From Sorangium cellulosum (GTDB lineage Bacteria; Myxococcota_A; Polyangia; Polyangiales; Polyangiaceae), in the NCBI RefSeq assembly GCF_004135735.1, contig NZ_CP012670.1, positions 5,968,501-6,032,500 on the forward strand: DNA of 64,000 nucleotides, written 5' to 3'. Shown piece after piece: positions 53,625-63,084 of this stretch. Both the position numbers and the translations under genes were made by a program. The stretch's first letter is position 1. Every line of letters starts with the position of its first letter. The notes under the pieces are model-generated. The model was not told the origin of the DNA and did no database searches. It saw only the letters and a list, made by a program, of their open reading frames with translations.

Positions 53625-55646
53625 TCAGATGTTGATGCTCTGGGGGATCTGGGACGGGAGCAGGAAGACGTACGGATTGCGCTGGAGGTTGCGCTTGCCG
53701 ATCGTCGCCTCGATCTCGATCAGCGCGCGCTGGAACGCCTCGAGGGGCTCGCGCACCCGCGGGTCGGTGAAGTACGCGCCCGGGATGTTCCGGTCGTAGT
53801 CGCCGAGCCGCGAATAATACACGCCGCCGAGGAGCATCATCACGTTGATCTGGAGGAGCGCCTGCTGCAGGGGCGGCAGGTGCCTGAAGATCTCCGACGG
53901 GGGCAGGCCCTCGGCGACGCTCGGCGCCGGCGCGTAGGCCGCGAGCGGGTACGCCGGGGTGAAGCTCATGATGGACCTCTGCGGGAAGTTCACGGCCGCA
54001 TGCTGGGCGCTGGCGGTGAAGATCACGTGTGTCAAGAGCGTCGCCAGGTAGCCCACGGTGCGGAGCGCGCCGTCCTCGCCGATGTCCTTCAGGCCGCCGC
54101 CCGACGGGGACGAGAGCTCCGCGAACCAGCCCTGCAGCTCGTAGTCGCCCTGCACGTCCGCGTCGCTCGTGTAATAGAGGGCGAGGTAGCGCGACACCCA
54201 CGGATGAATCGCTCCCCAGAGGAGGAGCGCGTCGTCGCGGTAGGGATAGCTCGGGAGCGCGCCCGGGTCGTCGACGCCGCGGCTCGCGAGCGCCGCCGGG
54301 AGGAACTGCTGATTGACCCTGTAGCCCAGCACGGAGTCGACCGCGAGCTGGACCGACGAGGCGATCGTCCCGGCGAGCAGGCTGTCCACCGGGCCCCCCG
54401 GGGCGACCAGGTCGGCCTCCGCGGCGTCGTTGATCGCCAGGGTGCCCTGGAGGTGCGGCGTGAGCAGCACGTTCACCGGGTGCTCGGGCGCGAGCTGCCG
54501 CGGCGTGGCCATCGCGAACGCCTCGACGACGAGGTGAGTCTGCCCGAGGTGGGAGATCATCTCGTGGTAGTTCCCGTCGGCGACCTCCACGTGGAGCTTG
54601 GCCACCTCCCACGCCACCCCGTCCGAGGGGGTGAAGATCGGGCTCGCCGCGCCGGGCGCCTGCGCGCACTGGATGGCCACCGGACGGAGCAGGCGGCTCG
54701 GTGAGCCGGCGGCGGGCACCGCGAAGAGCGCGAGCGGCGCCTCGACGTACTTCTGCTGGTCCGGGGCGGAGCCGGGCACGAGCTGCGAGAGCGCCGCGTA
54801 GTCGGCCAGGTAAAGGCGCCCCTCCTCGCCCGCCCGCGCCAGCGTGTCATCGTCGCCCATCACCGCTCGATACTGGGCGTCGGTCACGGGGAAATTCGCG
54901 CCGGGCGAGGCGACGCGCCGGATCACGAGCGGGTTCGGCCCCGCCACGCGCATCCAGGCGAACGACGCGTCGTCCTGGTAGACGCTCGCGATCTCCGGCA
55001 GGCGGAACGTCTGGAACTCCGAGGCGTAAGCGTACACGCTGGTCGCGGCCCCGTACATCCCGACCCGATCGAGCAGGAGCTTCCCCGCGGCGCTCAGCAG
55101 GATCTCCAGGAGCTTTCGGAGGAGATCGCCCGCCTTCCCCACGGAATGCGCCTTCTCGCCGGGGACCAGGCCTGTCGCGCGGTCCTCCGCCGCCCTGACG
55201 ATCGTCTCCGCGACGCCCTCGAACAGCGCCACGGCCGGCTGGCGCGGGGGCGGCGCGGGGGCGCGCTCGGGCTCGGCGTGGAGCGGCGTCAGCAACGAGG
55301 AGAGCTCCCGGTGACATTGCTTCAGATCGAGGAGGGCGCCGAGCAGCGTGTCGCGCGTCCCCGTGTCCAGCGCGGCGCCTTCGGCGGCGCGCAGCGAGCC
55401 GTCAGGCCCGACGAGCTTGGACGCCTTGGCCACCACGTTGCCGACGAGATCGAGCACCACGAGCACCGCCGATCCCACCAGGATGGGGGCAAAGCCACTT
55501 CCGCTGGGAACGCTCCGGGCTACCCCGAGGGGGGCCAGGCGGGTGTCGTGATCGTAGACATAGGCATTCTGGGCCTGAGCGAGCTCGCTCTTGCGCTGCT
55601 GCTGCTCCGCGGGCGGGTCCTTCTGCGGCAGAGAGGGGTACCTCAT
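53625..55646 (-). CDS. Lipoxygenase
   Basis: 673 residues from ATG 55646. The catalytic domain carries the exact H-X4-H-X4-H-X17-H-X8-H lipoxygenase signature at 361, 366, 371, 389 and 398, preceded by WEVAKLHVEVAD. The iron ligands should be His366, His371, His549 (AQHAAVN, with Asn553) and the C-terminal Ile673 (ending SINI). It dioxygenates polyunsaturated fatty acids. The N-terminal ~150 residues are helical, without a plant-type PLAT barrel or signal peptide. Myxobacteria are among the few bacteria known to have such enzymes. Confidence 0.95.
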   Translation of the reverse strand: MRYPSLPQKDPPAEQQQRKSELAQAQNAYVYDHDTRLAPLGVARSVPSGSGFAPILVGSAVLVVLDLVGNVVAKASKLVGPDGSLRAAEGAALDTGTRDTLLGALLDLKQCHRELSSLLTPLHAEPERAPAPPPRQPAVALFEGVAETIVRAAEDRATGLVPGEKAHSVGKAGDLLRKLLEILLSAAGKLLLDRVGMYGAATSVYAYASEFQTFRLPEIASVYQDDASFAWMRVAGPNPLVIRRVASPGANFPVTDAQYRAVMGDDDTLARAGEEGRLYLADYAALSQLVPGSAPDQQKYVEAPLALFAVPAAGSPSRLLRPVAIQCAQAPGAASPIFTPSDGVAWEVAKLHVEVADGNYHEMISHLGQTHLVVEAFAMATPRQLAPEHPVNVLLTPHLQGTLAINDAAEADLVAPGGPVDSLLAGTIASSVQLAVDSVLGYRVNQQFLPAALASRGVDDPGALPSYPYRDDALLLWGAIHPWVSRYLALYYTSDADVQGDYELQGWFAELSSPSGGGLKDIGEDGALRTVGYLATLLTHVIFTASAQHAAVNFPQRSIMSFTPAYPLAAYAPAPSVAEGLPPSEIFRHLPPLQQALLQINVMMLLGGVYYSRLGDYDRNIPGAYFTDPRVREPLEAFQRALIEIEATIGKRNLQRNPYVFLLPSQIPQSINI

Positions 55647-55877
55647 GGCGCCTCGATGGTGGAGGTTTCTCGGAACTGCGAGGGACGCCCACGCTACGCC
55701 GGGTCCCCATTCCAGGCAACCCTGCTCTCGGCCGGGTCGGGCACACCGGCGATCGAGGCGAGATCCAGGCGATAACCTCGCTCCCCGCGCCACAGGCAAT
55801 GAGGATCAACCACAGATCCACGCAGGGCGCACAGGGCGTCTCGGGGACATTCCCCCGGAGGCCCTGCGCGCGGGAGC

Positions 55878-56624
55878 TCAGGTGGGCGCGGCGGGCCTGT
55901 CGGGCGCGCTCGCCGAGCGGCGCCACGCGGCGGCCGCGTCGAGGCCGTGCTCGCCGAAGCGAGGCACGTAGTCCCGCTCGATGGCGCGCTCGAGGATCTC
56001 GCCATAACGGGCCACCGGCATCAGGCCCCAGGCGCGGTCGTCGTCCGGGATCGCCGCGCGCTCCGCGCCGCCGGGGGGCATGTAGCTCCTGCGCAGCCGC
56101 GCGAACATGGCGTCGAGCTCGCGGTCGAGCATCTGCCGCACCGCCGGCGCGCACGGCAGCTCGAGCAGGGAGCGGAGCAGCGTCCAGCCGAAGTCGCGGT
56201 GCCGCACCTCGTCGCGCAGGATGCGGTCGAGCGCCCGGCGCGCGACAGCGACGGTGCACCCCTCGCGGAGCACCTTGAAGAGCGGGACCGCGACCGTCTC
56301 TCCGAGACAGAACACCTCGACGCCGGCGCGGGCGACCGCCATCTCGAGCGGCTCGTCGCCGCGGCTCCTGAGGCCGAGCGTCTCGCGGCGCAGCGCCGGC
56401 AAGGCCCCGCCGCCCGCGCGGGCGTGGACGCGATGGCTCAGGCGCGCGTGCGCGAGCTCGTCCTTCACGATGCGCAGGCCGTCGTCGATGAGGTCCGGCG
56501 ACGCGCCCATCTGGATGAGCCAGAGCGTGAGGTGCTGAGTGATCGCCGCCGAGCGGTACTCGGCCTCGATGCGCCGCCCCCACTCGGCGCGCACCGCGGC
56601 GCTCGCGGGCGGGAGGGGGCTCAC
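55878..56624 (-). CDS. Ferritin-like diiron protein
   Basis: 248 residues, GTG start at 56624 overlapping the stop of the upstream Cys-rich lipoprotein gene (GTGA). Four-helix-bundle diiron motifs are visible: Glu in RIEAEYRSA, ExxH as KDELAHARLSH, Glu in VEVFCLGETVA, and a second ExxH in LRDEVRHRDFGW. The spacing fits ferritin-like, AurF-type or DUF455-type oxygenases. The substrate is unknown. It is cytoplasmic (no signal), although its coupled partner is exported. Confidence 0.75.
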   Translation of the reverse strand: MSPLPPASAAVRAEWGRRIEAEYRSAAITQHLTLWLIQMGASPDLIDDGLRIVKDELAHARLSHRVHARAGGGALPALRRETLGLRSRGDEPLEMAVARAGVEVFCLGETVAVPLFKVLREGCTVAVARRALDRILRDEVRHRDFGWTLLRSLLELPCAPAVRQMLDRELDAMFARLRRSYMPPGGAERAAIPDDDRAWGLMPVARYGEILERAIERDYVPRFGEHGLDAAAAWRRSASAPDRPAAPT

Positions 56625-57400
56625 TGCGCCGCGTCGGTCGCCGCGGCGGGCAGCAGACAGACGTTCCTGGCCATCCCGCACGCGGCACAGCTCCCCACGC
56701 CGGAAGACGACGAGGCGCCGCAGGGGTCGACGATGACCTCCTGGCAGCGCATCCCGTCCGGACACGCCGCGTCGTCCTCGCACGTCGGCCTCGGGAAGCA
56801 GCCCGCCGCGGGCAGCGCCGGAGGCCCTGGTTCGTCGGCGCAACCTGGCACGAGCCACTGACATGCCGGTGACAGGCCCGCGCACTCGTCCGCGGTGGCG
56901 GCCGTGAGGCACTCCTCCGGCTGCGGCGGCGGCGGCGGGTTGCAGGACATCTCCGCCTCCACCTGCCACGCCCCGTCCACGCACCTGTAGCCGATGGGGT
57001 TGTCGCACGAGTCGACATAGGCGCAGGAGAGATCGACCGCGTTGCAGCTCGATTCCCTCTTCGGCATCTCGTCGGGGCACGTCGGCGGCGGCGCTGGCGG
57101 GTTGCAGGCGGGCCCGGGGCACTCCGGCGGCGGCGGGTTGCAGGACATCTCCGCCTCCACCTGCCACGCCCCGTCCACGCACCTGTAGCCGATGGGGTTG
57201 TCGCACGAGTCGACATAGGCGCAGGCCAGGTCGTCCGCATTGCAGCGCGATTCCCGCGCCGGCATCTCCTCGGGACAGTGGCCGCCTTGCACGGTGATGT
57301 TGCACCCCGGCAGGGCCACGGCGCCCGCGAACGAGGCCGCGGCGGCGACGGTCACGATGAACGGAGCCCTGAGCACCCTTCGCTTCTTTTGCATGGTCAT
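56621..57400 (-). CDS. Cysteine-rich lipoprotein with an internal duplication
   Basis: 259 residues. An N-terminal signal ends in the lipobox VALPGC. A 66-residue unit occurs twice (HCPEEMPARESRCNADDL... and TCPDEMPKRESSCNAVDL...), each with CAYVDSCDNPIGYRCVDG and CNPPPP, so cysteines are probably disulfide-bonded outside the cytoplasm. A further Cys-rich C-terminal part (CQWLVPGC, CEDDAACPDGMRC, CAACG) follows. Function is unknown; similar repeats occur in myxobacterial surface lipoproteins. The stop overlaps the ferritin-like gene's start. ATG 57400 has GAGAGG upstream. Confidence 0.75.
   Translation of the reverse strand: MTMQKKRRVLRAPFIVTVAAAASFAGAVALPGCNITVQGGHCPEEMPARESRCNADDLACAYVDSCDNPIGYRCVDGAWQVEAEMSCNPPPPECPGPACNPPAPPPTCPDEMPKRESSCNAVDLSCAYVDSCDNPIGYRCVDGAWQVEAEMSCNPPPPPQPEECLTAATADECAGLSPACQWLVPGCADEPGPPALPAAGCFPRPTCEDDAACPDGMRCQEVIVDPCGASSSSGVGSCAACGMARNVCLLPAAATDAAQ
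56925..57263. repeat. 198 bp in-gene duplication of the Cys-rich unit
   Basis: The stretch beginning at ~56925 is repeated from ~57123 with a 198 bp offset. The two copies are nearly identical for over 100 bases, including synonymous positions, so the duplication is recent. Confidence 0.9.
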
Positions 57401-58028
57401 GACTTGCTATATCCTCTCTCTGGCACAACATGGCGCAAGTTCCGGCCTTGCGCGCTGCGGTCGGACCAAGCAAGCGAGGTGCCAGGCCGATCGGCAGGCG
57501 GCCGCCGGGCCGATGCAGCTCGGCGCGGAGGCGCGCGCCCGCGGCGAGAGCCGCCTCGGTGGCGACGGTGAGCTCGGCGTCGCAGGCCATGCCGCGGTCT
57601 CAGGGCGCCTCGCCCTGGCCCTCGACGACGGGCGCAGGCGACCCCGGCGCGAGCGCGGGCCCGAGGCGGAGGCGACGCGCGTCGAGGTCCACCGAGGGGA
57701 AGCGACGATCGAGCGTGCCCCGTATGCAGGCGGCAGCATACCACGCCGGCGGGTGCTCTCGCGGTGGTGGCGGAGCGGGCAGCGAGCGCGACCCCACGCC
57801 GAGATCGCCGCCCCGCCGTCACGCCGTCGCGCCGGAGCCAGGGCTTCATTCGAGCTCGATCGTTCACCACGGAAGCTCGCGGCAGGGGCGAAAACGCATC
57901 TCCGGCGCGAGCATTGACTCGCTGGAGACCCCAGCTACCATGGCGGTCGCGCAGCGCGCGGGCGATCGCGCGCATCCGTCATCAGCGCGCGAGCCTTGCT
58001 GTCGAGCGGCGCAGCAGCGGAGTTGACC
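57401..58028. other. Region without an intact gene
   Basis: This ~630-base gap separates the divergent lipoprotein and hydrolase genes. Apart from a probable inositol-monophosphatase remnant (57500-57590, minus strand) I see only compositional open frames. The right end holds the start region of the hydrolase gene. Confidence 0.5.
57500..57590 (-). pseudogene. N-terminal remnant of an inositol monophosphatase-family gene
   Basis: From ATG 57590 the minus strand encodes LTVATEAALAAGARLRAELH followed by RPGG, closely following the first helix of IMPase/CysQ-family proteins. It then loses similarity. No catalytic motif follows, so this is a truncated relic of about 30 codons. Confidence 0.4.
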
Positions 58029-59165
58029 ATGAAGAAGATCCTTCGATGGGCGCGGGCGATCGCGGCGTCGGTGCTCCTCTGCGCCGTCGCGGCACCGGCC
58101 GAAGCGCAGGTGCTGGGTCCGGCGCCCGAGGAATGCACCGACAAGGTCCTTCAGAGCGGCGCGCGCATCCGCCTCTGCATCCCCCGTCGCGGATGGAACG
58201 GCGACCTCCTCGTGTGGCTGCACGGGTATGTCTCCGTCTTCCAGCCCCTCGATCTCTACAGCTTCCCGTTTCCCGAGGGGTTCCACCCGCAGAACGCCGC
58301 GTTGCGCCGCGGGTTCGCCTTCGCGGCGACGAGCTATCGGCGGAACGGGCTCGCGATCCTCCCGGGGGTCGAGGACGTCCGCGAGCTCGTCGAGGAGTTC
58401 CGCAAGGAGGCGACTCCGGCTCACACGTACCTGTTCGGTGTCTCCGAGGGTGGGCTCATCACGACGCTCTCCATCGAGCGGTATCCGGAGCTGTACAGCG
58501 GCGGGCTCTCCATGTGCGGCCCCATCGGCAGCTTCAGGCAGCAGCTCAACTACTTCGGCGATGTCCGGGCGCTCTTCGATTACTTCTTTCCCGGGCTGCT
58601 CCCCGGCAGCGCGATCGAGGCGCCCCCGGAGCTGATCACCAACTGGTCCACCGTCTACCGGCCCCGGGTGCAGGCCGCCATCGCCGCGAACCCCGACGCG
58701 GCCAGGCAGCTCGTCCGCGCGGCGAAGGCGGCCTTCGATCCCGAGGATCCAGGGACCCTCGCGACGACGATCGTCAACGTGCTCCAGTTCAACGTCTTCG
58801 CCACCAACAACGCGATCGAGCAGCTCGGCGGGAACCCCTATGACAACCGCGGGCGCATCTACGTCGGCTCGGACAACGATCTCCGGCTCAACCTGCGGGT
58901 CGCGCGCTTCGCCGCCTCGCCGGAGGCGCTCAGGAAGATCGCCCTGCACGAGACCTCCGGCGATGTGTCCCTCCCGCTCGTGACGCTGCATACCACCCTG
59001 GACGAGATCGTCCCTTCCTGGCATCAGCCGCTCCACCTGCTCAAGGTCGACACCTCGGGCCGCGGCGTCGTGATTCCTTTCCCGGTCCACCGCTACGGCC
59101 ACTGCGAGCTGACCAACGAGGAGATCCTGGGCTCGCTGGGGCTCCTCGTCGCGCTGGGCCGCTGA
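58029..59165 (+). CDS. Secreted alpha/beta hydrolase
   Basis: 378 residues from ATG 58029. The signal peptide MKKILRWARAIAASVLLCAV...APAEA is followed by an alpha/beta-hydrolase: strand-turn LLVWLHGYVSVFQPLD with the oxyanion region, nucleophile elbow LFGVSEGG (Ser), acid TTLDEIVP (Asp) and catalytic His in RYGHCEL. Substrate is unknown: an esterase, depolymerase or feruloyl-esterase-like enzyme would fit the polymer-degrading neighbours. It is followed by a strong hairpin. Confidence 0.85.
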   Translation: MKKILRWARAIAASVLLCAVAAPAEAQVLGPAPEECTDKVLQSGARIRLCIPRRGWNGDLLVWLHGYVSVFQPLDLYSFPFPEGFHPQNAALRRGFAFAATSYRRNGLAILPGVEDVRELVEEFRKEATPAHTYLFGVSEGGLITTLSIERYPELYSGGLSMCGPIGSFRQQLNYFGDVRALFDYFFPGLLPGSAIEAPPELITNWSTVYRPRVQAAIAANPDAARQLVRAAKAAFDPEDPGTLATTIVNVLQFNVFATNNAIEQLGGNPYDNRGRIYVGSDNDLRLNLRVARFAASPEALRKIALHETSGDVSLPLVTLHTTLDEIVPSWHQPLHLLKVDTSGRGVVIPFPVHRYGHCELTNEEILGSLGLLVALGR

Positions 59166-59572
59166 GGGCGCGTCGGGCCGGATCGATCGACGCGCGGCGC
59201 GCCTCGCCCGGCAAGCGCTTCGAGCCGAGCGGCGCGACCGCGCCGCCGGCGCCACCGTCGCGCGTGACGGATCCCACGGCCGAGCCGTCGGCCTTCGCCG
59301 CCGCCATCGACGATCCGCGGGATCGCCGGAGGGCGATCGGCAGGATCGCCGGAGGGGGCGATCGGGTGGATCGCCCCCTCCGGCGCGATCGCTGCGCGCG
59401 CCGCGGTCATCGCTGCGCGGAGGCCAGAAACAGCGCTCCTTGAAAGCAGCCGGCCACGCGGCCCGCTCCTTGCGATGCGGCCAATCGAACCTCGCGACCG
59501 GCAACGCCGCGCCGAAACGGCCGGCGGGGCTGCATGCGAGACCACACCACCGCACAGCAAAGGAGCGCTGTC
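59166..59572. other. Intergenic region with a terminator hairpin
   Basis: No gene. It contains repeated GATCGCCGGAGG-type sequences from ~59310 and the perfect hairpin at 59347-59385, then the promoter region of the chitinase gene with a good Shine-Dalgarno (AAAGGAG at ~59560). Confidence 0.5.
59347..59385 (+). terminator. Strong hairpin after the hydrolase gene
   Basis: Perfect 17-base inverted arms (CGCCGGAGGGGGCGATC at 59347-59363 and its inverse at 59369-59385) around a 5-base loop. No U-run follows, as is common in very GC-rich genomes, so factor-assisted or hairpin-only termination is assumed. Confidence 0.6.
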
Positions 59573-60757
59573 ATGTCGCACCAGCTCGGCATCATCCCTG
59601 GTTCATTCCTGTCCCTGGCCTTCATCGCCGCAGCCGTGAGCGCGAGCGGGTGTCTCGTGGAGACCTCGCTCGACGAGGAGGGCTTCGACAGCCACGAAGC
59701 GGCCATGTGCTCGAGCGCGCCGGGCTGGGCCGAGGGCGTCGCGTACACGATCGGATCGGTCGTGAGCTACGGCGGCAAGTCCTACTCGTGCAGACAGAGC
59801 CACACGAGCCTCGCAGGCTGGACGCCCGCCGCCGTGCCCGCTCTGTGGCAGGAGACAGGGACCTGCTCCGGCTCGAGCACCAGCAGCTCCAGCTCAGGTG
59901 GCAACGGCAGCGGCAGCGGCGGCAACGGCAGCGGGTGTAGCTACCCCGCGTGGCAGCAGGGCAAGAATTACCGCACGGGTGACATCGTGATCTTCAACGG
60001 GTCTGCCTATGTCGCCGAGCACGATAACCCCGGCTACGACCCGACGATCAGCACATGGTTCTGGGACCCCCACGCCGGCTGCGGTGGAAGTGGAAGTGGA
60101 AGCGGAAGTGGAGGTGGTGGCGGCGGTGGCGGCAGCGGGTTCGGGGCGATCCTGAGCGAGTCGATGTTCAACACCATGTTCCCGGCCCGCAACCCGTTCT
60201 ACATGTACCAGGCCCTGATCGCCGCGGCATTGACCTTCCCCGGGCTCGCCACCACGGGCGACGCCGACACCCGCAAGCGGGAGGTCGCGGCCTTCCTCGC
60301 CAACGTCTCGCACGAGACCGGCGGCCTCGTGTACGTCGAGGAGATCGCCAAGGCGCCCCTCTGCGATACCTCATGGGGTCCGCCGGGCTGCGGCTGCGCA
60401 CCGGGCAAGTCGTACTACGGGCGCGGGCCGATGCAGCTCTCCTGGAACGGCAACTACTGCGCTGCCGGCAACGCGCTCGGGCTGCCCCTCCAGAGCAACC
60501 CGGACCTGCTCGCGCAGGACGCGAACGCCGCGTGGCGTTCAGCCTTCTGGTTCTGGACCACGCAGACCGGCGCCGGTGCCATGACGGCGCACGACGCCAT
60601 CGTCACCGGCGCCGGCTTCGGTGAGACGATCCGCACCATCAACGGAGCGCTGGAGTGCAACGGCCGCAACCCTGCCCAGGTGCAGAGTCGCGTGAACCGA
60701 TACCTGCAGTTCACCCGCCTCCTCGGCGTGAGCCCCGGGGACCACACCGGCTGCTGA
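59573..60757 (+). CDS. GH19 chitinase lipoprotein with two carbohydrate-binding modules
   Basis: 394 residues from ATG 59573 (AAAGGAG upstream). A lipoprotein signal ends at AVSASGC. Two CBM5/12-like modules follow (APGWAEGVAYTIGSVVSYGGKSY...W and YPAWQQGKNYRTGDIVIFNGSAY...W), with Ser/Gly linkers. The C-terminal ~210 residues form a GH19 domain: FLANVSHETGGL with the catalytic Glu, a second Glu in YVEEI, then YYGRGPMQLSWNGNY. It hydrolyses chitin on the cell surface or after release, useful for fungal prey. Confidence 0.93.
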   Translation: MSHQLGIIPGSFLSLAFIAAAVSASGCLVETSLDEEGFDSHEAAMCSSAPGWAEGVAYTIGSVVSYGGKSYSCRQSHTSLAGWTPAAVPALWQETGTCSGSSTSSSSSGGNGSGSGGNGSGCSYPAWQQGKNYRTGDIVIFNGSAYVAEHDNPGYDPTISTWFWDPHAGCGGSGSGSGSGGGGGGGGSGFGAILSESMFNTMFPARNPFYMYQALIAAALTFPGLATTGDADTRKREVAAFLANVSHETGGLVYVEEIAKAPLCDTSWGPPGCGCAPGKSYYGRGPMQLSWNGNYCAAGNALGLPLQSNPDLLAQDANAAWRSAFWFWTTQTGAGAMTAHDAIVTGAGFGETIRTINGALECNGRNPAQVQSRVNRYLQFTRLLGVSPGDHTGC

Positions 60758-60789
60758 GCTGCCCCGGGGCCCCGTCGCCGTGCTGGGAC

Positions 60790-60850
60790 GCCAGGCCGCC
60801 GATGCTCACGCCCCGCGGCGGCCACCCGGCCACGGTGCTCCATCGCCGGC
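60790..60850 (+). pseudogene. Kelch-repeat relic preceding the intact kelch gene
   Basis: The sequence encodes PPMLTPRGGHPATVLH, almost the same as PPMITPRGDHTATVLQ at the start of the kelch domain of the next gene, and then degrades. It appears to be a truncated duplicate of the downstream gene's first blade. Confidence 0.5.
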
Positions 60851-61017
60851 CTCCGCCTCGCCGTTCGCGGAGTCCTGGCCCTCAGTCTACGGCGTACCAT
60901 GAATGAGGGATGGCGTGGCTGCACCAGAGGTGCAGGAGCTCCGCGCGCGCTCACGCAGCCTCGCCACGCCGCGGCTCCGTACGGCTCCGAGCTCCACGAA
61001 CCCCTGGAGGTGTCCCC

Positions 61018-63030
61018 ATGTCCCACCACGAGATCCCTCGATATCGCGCTGGCATCGGGCGCAGCGCAGCGCGTGTGCTTTCGTTCTCACCGGACACGCC
61101 GCGCGCCGGCGAGGTGCCTGCTCCGCATTCCGGCACGTGGCGCCCCGCGGCCTCGACCTGGAGGGTCGGGCTCGCGCTGGCGTGCGCGTCGGTGATGCTG
61201 TCCGCGGGAGAGGCCTGGGCGGACGGCGCGCCGTCCTGGGAGGAGGTGCCGCCGATGATCACGCCGCGCGGCGACCACACCGCCACGGTGCTCCAGGACG
61301 GTCGGGTGCTCGTCGCCGGCGGGTACGCGACGAGCGCCTCCGGGGGGTCGCTCCTGCGGGACGTGGAGATCTACGACCCGGCGAGCAGGTCCTGGGCGCC
61401 GGCGGCGCCGCTCGGCGCCCCGCTGCCCCGCGTCGGCGCGACGGTGCTCCTGCCGAGCGGCGAGGTGCTCGCGACGGACGGCATCGTCGCGCAGCGCTAC
61501 AGCCCGGCGCTCGACCAGTGGACGTCGCTGCCGCCCCTGCCCACGTCCCTCTCGCAGGGCTCGCAGCTCCCGAGTCCCTCGGCGGTGCTCCTGCCGAGCG
61601 GCAACGCGCTCGTCGTCGGCCTCGGCGGGTCATCGGCTGCGGGGTTCTACCTCGCCGGCAGCGTCTACGATCCCACGCTGTCGAGCTGGACGGCCATCCC
61701 GACGCGCACCGACCTGGCCATCGGCCTCGACGCCCGCGCGACGCTGCTCGACGACGGCCGTGTGCTCGTGGTGACCGGCAAGAGCGGCGCGATCTACGAC
61801 CCGGGTAGCAACGCCTGGGCAGCGTCGTCGGAGCTCGGCCACAAGCAGTACCTTTATCGCGCGGTGCGGCTCGCGAGCGGCGATGTCCTCGTCGTGGGCA
61901 CCGGCGGTGACGAGCCGGGGAGCCCGTACGTCGTGACCGCCTCGGAGGTGTACCTCCGGGAGAGCAATCTGTGGATGACGACGGAGAGCACCTCCATCGA
62001 CTGGCAGTCGGGCGACGGCCAGTCGGAGCCGGCATGCTGGGGATGGGGCACCACGGGCATCGGCGTCTCCCTGCTCCCCAGCGGTCAGGTGCTCCGGACA
62101 GGGGGCATGCGGAGCTACTCCTGCGACATGCGCCCAACGCCGTGGAACCCGGATTTGCCCCTGGTCGTGAACTACGAGTGGATGTTCTTCGATCTGCCCA
62201 CGAGCGTCTACGATCCAGAGAGCTTCTCCTGGTCGCCCCTGGCAGCGACGCCGCCCGTCACCATGGCGCGCGCGCACCACACCGCGACGCTGCTCGACGA
62301 CGGCAGCGTGCTGATCGCCGGCGGGTACGTCGACGATCCGGAGTTCGACGGGGATCCCGAGACGGCCATCGTGCCCGCGACGGCGTCGGCCGTGCTCTTC
62401 CACGAGCTTCCGCCGCGCGGCGCGCCGTGCGCGACGGGCAGCGACTGCGCGAGCGGGTTCTGCGCCGATGCGGTCTGCTGCGACGCGGCCTGCGCCGATC
62501 CAGACCACGCGTGCGCCATCGCCGCGGGGGCGTCGCAGGACGGCATCTGCACGCCGCTCTCGGGCGCCGGCGGCGATGGCGGCAGCGGCGGCGATGGACA
62601 GGGCGGCAGCGCGACCGGCGACGGCGCCAGCGGCGGCGACGCGGGCCAGGGCGGCAGCGCGACGGGCGGCGGCGACGCGGGCGGCGGCGATGGACAGGGC
62701 GGCGGCGCGACCGGTGACGGCGGCAGCGGCGGTGGCGGCGACACCGCCACCAGCGGCACCACGGGCGGCAGCGGCAGCGCCGTGGATGGCAGCGGCGGCA
62801 CAGGCGCGACGAGCGCCAGCAGCAGCAGCGGCAGCGAGGGATCCGGCGCGCAAAGCGGCGCCGGCGGCGGTTCCTCCGGGGGAGAGGGAGAATCCTTCCG
62901 CTGCCAGATGACGCCGGCTGCCCGGAGTGCGCCCTCATGGCTCCTCCTCCTTGGCGGGCTCGCCCCCCTGCGGCTCCGCCGGCGCATCCAGGTGCCGCCG
63001 GCGCGACGACCGCAGCGAACGATCCCATGA
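61018..63030 (+). CDS. Kelch-repeat cell-surface protein with MYXO-CTERM-like tail
   Basis: 670 residues from ATG 61018 (GGAGG upstream). A long N-region ends in a membrane/signal segment (VGLALACASVMLSAGEAWA). Five to six kelch/galactose-oxidase-type blades follow (e.g. HTATVLQDGRVLVAGGY, ATLLDDGRVLVVTG, HHTATLLDDGSVLIAGGY). A Cys cluster (CATGSDCASGFCADAVCC) precedes a 110-residue Gly/Ser/Thr-rich stalk. The end is FRCQMTPAARSAPSWLLLLG then hydrophobic sequence and RLRRR, a MYXO-CTERM-like sorting signal with Cys. It is probably surface-anchored, with a beta-propeller of unknown ligand. Confidence 0.85.
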   Translation: MSHHEIPRYRAGIGRSAARVLSFSPDTPRAGEVPAPHSGTWRPAASTWRVGLALACASVMLSAGEAWADGAPSWEEVPPMITPRGDHTATVLQDGRVLVAGGYATSASGGSLLRDVEIYDPASRSWAPAAPLGAPLPRVGATVLLPSGEVLATDGIVAQRYSPALDQWTSLPPLPTSLSQGSQLPSPSAVLLPSGNALVVGLGGSSAAGFYLAGSVYDPTLSSWTAIPTRTDLAIGLDARATLLDDGRVLVVTGKSGAIYDPGSNAWAASSELGHKQYLYRAVRLASGDVLVVGTGGDEPGSPYVVTASEVYLRESNLWMTTESTSIDWQSGDGQSEPACWGWGTTGIGVSLLPSGQVLRTGGMRSYSCDMRPTPWNPDLPLVVNYEWMFFDLPTSVYDPESFSWSPLAATPPVTMARAHHTATLLDDGSVLIAGGYVDDPEFDGDPETAIVPATASAVLFHELPPRGAPCATGSDCASGFCADAVCCDAACADPDHACAIAAGASQDGICTPLSGAGGDGGSGGDGQGGSATGDGASGGDAGQGGSATGGGDAGGGDGQGGGATGDGGSGGGGDTATSGTTGGSGSAVDGSGGTGATSASSSSGSEGSGAQSGAGGGSSGGEGESFRCQMTPAARSAPSWLLLLGGLAPLRLRRRIQVPPARRPQRTIP

Positions 63031-63084
63031 GAACGCCGGACGGCGTTCCGGATGGCCCGGAGCGTTCGGCTTCGATGGGAGGTG

